Below, in pieces: positions 45,963 through 46,108 of a stretch of DNA of 46,108 bases. Made by a program: the position numbers and the translations under genes. Position 1 is the first letter of the stretch; every line of letters starts with the position of its first letter. The DNA is from Paramarasmius palmivorus. Lineage: Eukaryota > Basidiomycota > Agaricomycetes > Agaricales > Marasmiaceae. The notes under the pieces were generated by a model that saw only the letters and a list, made by a program, of their open reading frames with translations, did no database searches and had not been told where the DNA came from. The stretch spans positions 1-46,108 of the forward strand of contig JAYKXP010000250.1 of NCBI GenBank assembly GCA_037176845.1, written 5' to 3'.

Positions 45963-46108
45963 GTTCGGCTCCTGCTTAACCGCCTCAAACCGGTTCCGGA
46001 CCGGTTCGGGGTTCAAGGCTCCGGAAGCCTTTACGCTTGAGCCGTTCAGCTAGGGCTCGCTCCTCTAACCGATAAGCCTGGGAGCGAGCCTAGCCATTGG
46101 CACCACTA
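45963..46108. repeat. Right terminal inverted repeat of hAT element
   Basis: Its reverse complement starts TAGTGGTGCCAATGGCTAGG and continues GCTCGCTCC, with a hairpin (GGCTCGCTCC ... GGAGCGAGCC) and the subterminal blocks CCTTGAAC and CGGTTAAGC seen in the left end. The window ends at its last base. Confidence 0.75.

Larger units (their letters stand above)
26952..46108. mobile_element. Candidate 19,157 bp cargo-bearing hAT element
   Basis: The left end begins TAGTGGTGCCA and the reverse complement of the right end also begins TAGTGGTGCCA. Both fit the hAT terminal pattern YARNG, both point inward, and both are followed by GGCTAGGCTCGCTC and subterminal GC-rich blocks. Between them is an intact hAT transposase (28750-32622). 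No other copy of the terminal 11-mer was seen inside. Contents: two outward-facing GIY-YIG-type genes next to the ends, the transposase, an Spt5-like gene, an RGG protein, a frameshifted Mei2-like gene and three copies of a structured RNA motif. Typical hAT elements are 3-6 kb. The alternative is two separate hAT copies whose inner ends have decayed. The right flank is outside the window, so unity is inferred. Confidence 0.5.

Noticed and set aside
1..46108. CRISPR arrays, rRNA genes, bacterial operons.
   Set aside because: No regularly spaced direct repeats, no rRNA-like sequence, and the gene structure is eukaryotic throughout.

Overview
The window is nuclear DNA of a basidiomycete fungus, most likely an Agaricomycete (mushroom). 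Evidence: protein genes cut by many ~45-65 nt GT-AG introns, agaric-type F-box genes, a hydrophobin-like cysteine pattern, a Mei2-type RNA-binding gene, and Crypton and hAT elements. There are no bacterial, organellar or viral signatures. Intron positions are my own splice readings, checked for frame continuity where stated.

Region 1 (1-3.6 kb, 21.7-26.95 kb): a tandem array of related F-box units on the minus strand. Genes at 1545-3035 and 22450-23952 are intact; a third (25788-26951) is cut off at its 5' end. Upstream and downstream flanks are duplicated with the genes.

Region 2 (3.6-21.5 kb): material lying between array units. In order: a gene of unknown function (5526-7127, +); an XPG/GEN1-family protein whose catalytic acidic motifs are mostly replaced (7289-8932, -); a large KOW-repeat Spt5-like protein (9143-12318, -); a 250 bp palindrome; an intact 937-residue Crypton-type tyrosine recombinase with a GCR1-like C-terminal domain (13206-16238, -); a 577 bp MITE (16710-17286); an agaric-specific gene of unknown function (17614-19840, -); and a short hydrophobin-like gene with a frameshifted start.

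Region 3 (26.95-46.1 kb): bounded by inward-facing hAT-type inverted termini that share TAGTGGTGCCA. The left terminus interrupts F-box gene 3; the right terminus is the last base of the window. Inside are an intact BED/DDE/hAT-C transposase, a GIY-YIG/T5orf172-type gene just inside each end and pointing outward, a second Spt5-like KOW protein, an RGG-rich protein and a frameshifted Mei2-like gene. If both ends belong to one insertion it is a 19,157 bp cargo-carrying hAT element; the right target duplication lies outside the window.

The most striking observation is three copies of a 72-74 nt RNA motif (39782-39855 +, 40840-40911 +, 32945-33016 -). They share a nested double-pseudoknot pairing pattern like hepatitis-delta-type self-cleaving ribozymes, with compensatory changes in at least five helix positions and a GCNAA joining segment. 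All three lie between genes inside region 3.
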